In this document: positions 52,385-52,444 of the stretch, in pieces | How positions within the stretch are numbered: position 1 is the first letter of the stretch | Layout of the letters: every line of letters begins with the position of its first letter | From: Ferrimicrobium sp. | GTDB taxonomy: Bacteria; Actinomycetota; Acidimicrobiia; Acidimicrobiales; Acidimicrobiaceae | Length of the DNA stretch: 52,444 nt | Direction of reading: 5' to 3' | Assembly: GCF_027364955.1 (NCBI RefSeq) | Contig: NZ_DAHXOI010000015.1 | Coordinates: forward strand, 1-52,444 | Notes under the pieces: model-generated | Told to the model about the DNA's origin: nothing | Database searches by the model: none | The model's input: only the letters and a program-made list of their open reading frames with translations | Made by a program: the position numbers and the translations under genes

Positions 52385-52444
52385 GCGGTAATCTGGGACC
52401 AAAATCGACCAGGAATCGGGAAGCCGTTCAGCTGTCTGGAGGTG
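52369..52444. mobile_element. Probable left end of an ISL3-like element (runs off window)
   Basis: From 52369 the sequence GGATCTTCGGAAATAAGC departs from the binding-protein coding pattern. It resembles the GGNTCTTC-type termini of ISL3-family elements, and the window ends in TGTCTGGAGGTG, which could be the ribosome binding site and start of a transposase gene. The family call is inferred from the terminus alone. Confidence 0.45.

Overview
The window looks like a chromosomal segment from an acidophilic, probably autotrophic high-GC actinobacterium, most likely of the class Acidimicrobiia (Ferrimicrobium/Acidimicrobium type). This placement is an inference. It rests on the moderately high GC, frequent GTG and TTG starts, several likely leaderless starts, a cobN plus ChlI/ChlD-type chelatase, an acid-active sedolisin protease, a DAB inorganic-carbon pump, and a membrane oxidoreductase operon whose subunit set and sizes resemble Mycobacterium tuberculosis Rv0082-Rv0087. 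No rRNA, tRNA or CRISPR array was recognised.

Layout. 1-2.2 kb: a secreted transglycosylase-like (Rpf-like) protein with a Gln/Ala tandem repeat. 2.26-9.6 kb: a tight six-gene operon for a group 4 hydrogenase-like complex (hyfC-E-F-G, a ferredoxin/small-subunit fusion, hyfB). Its large subunit has lost the cysteines that hold the NiFe centre, so it is better described as an Ehr-type, hydrogenase-related complex. 9.7-16.6 kb: cobQ, cobN and a fused AAA+/VWA chelatase subunit for late cobalt insertion and amidation of the corrin ring. 17.4-21 kb: an lspA-like gene, a BASS-family transporter, then cysK-cysE for cysteine synthesis. 21-24.6 kb (minus strand): an uncharacterised membrane protein, a sedolisin and a cytochrome b-like membrane protein, probably one operon. 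24.7-25.4 kb: a small Cys-rich protein and an ABM-domain protein. 25.4-30.2 kb: a winged-helix regulator divergent from dabB-dabA and a small membrane protein. 30.7-36.2 kb: esterase, NUDIX hydrolase, GNAT acetyltransferase, DUF6458-like membrane protein and isochorismatase-like hydrolase, with a gene-poor, partly AT-rich stretch. 36.7-41.7 kb: a frameshifted acyl-CoA ligase, a secreted beta-propeller protein and an MFS transporter.

42.1 kb to the end is a carbohydrate-use locus. A GH1 beta-glucosidase diverges from a LacI-type regulator, with two matching operators between them. Downstream are Opp/Dpp-type ABC transporter genes: a permease, a permease-ATPase fusion, a second ATPase and a lipoprotein binding protein. 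The locus is decaying. A 1.7-kb IS3-like element sits in the Q-loop codons of the second ATPase gene, with a clean 4-bp target duplication. The binding-protein gene is cut short where a sequence resembling an ISL3-type IS end begins, running off the window.

The most notable systems are the hydrogenase-like complex without NiFe ligands, the DAB CO2 pump with its own regulator and operator-like inverted repeat, the sedolisin/cytochrome-like/unknown membrane protein operon, and the IS-broken glycoside transporter.
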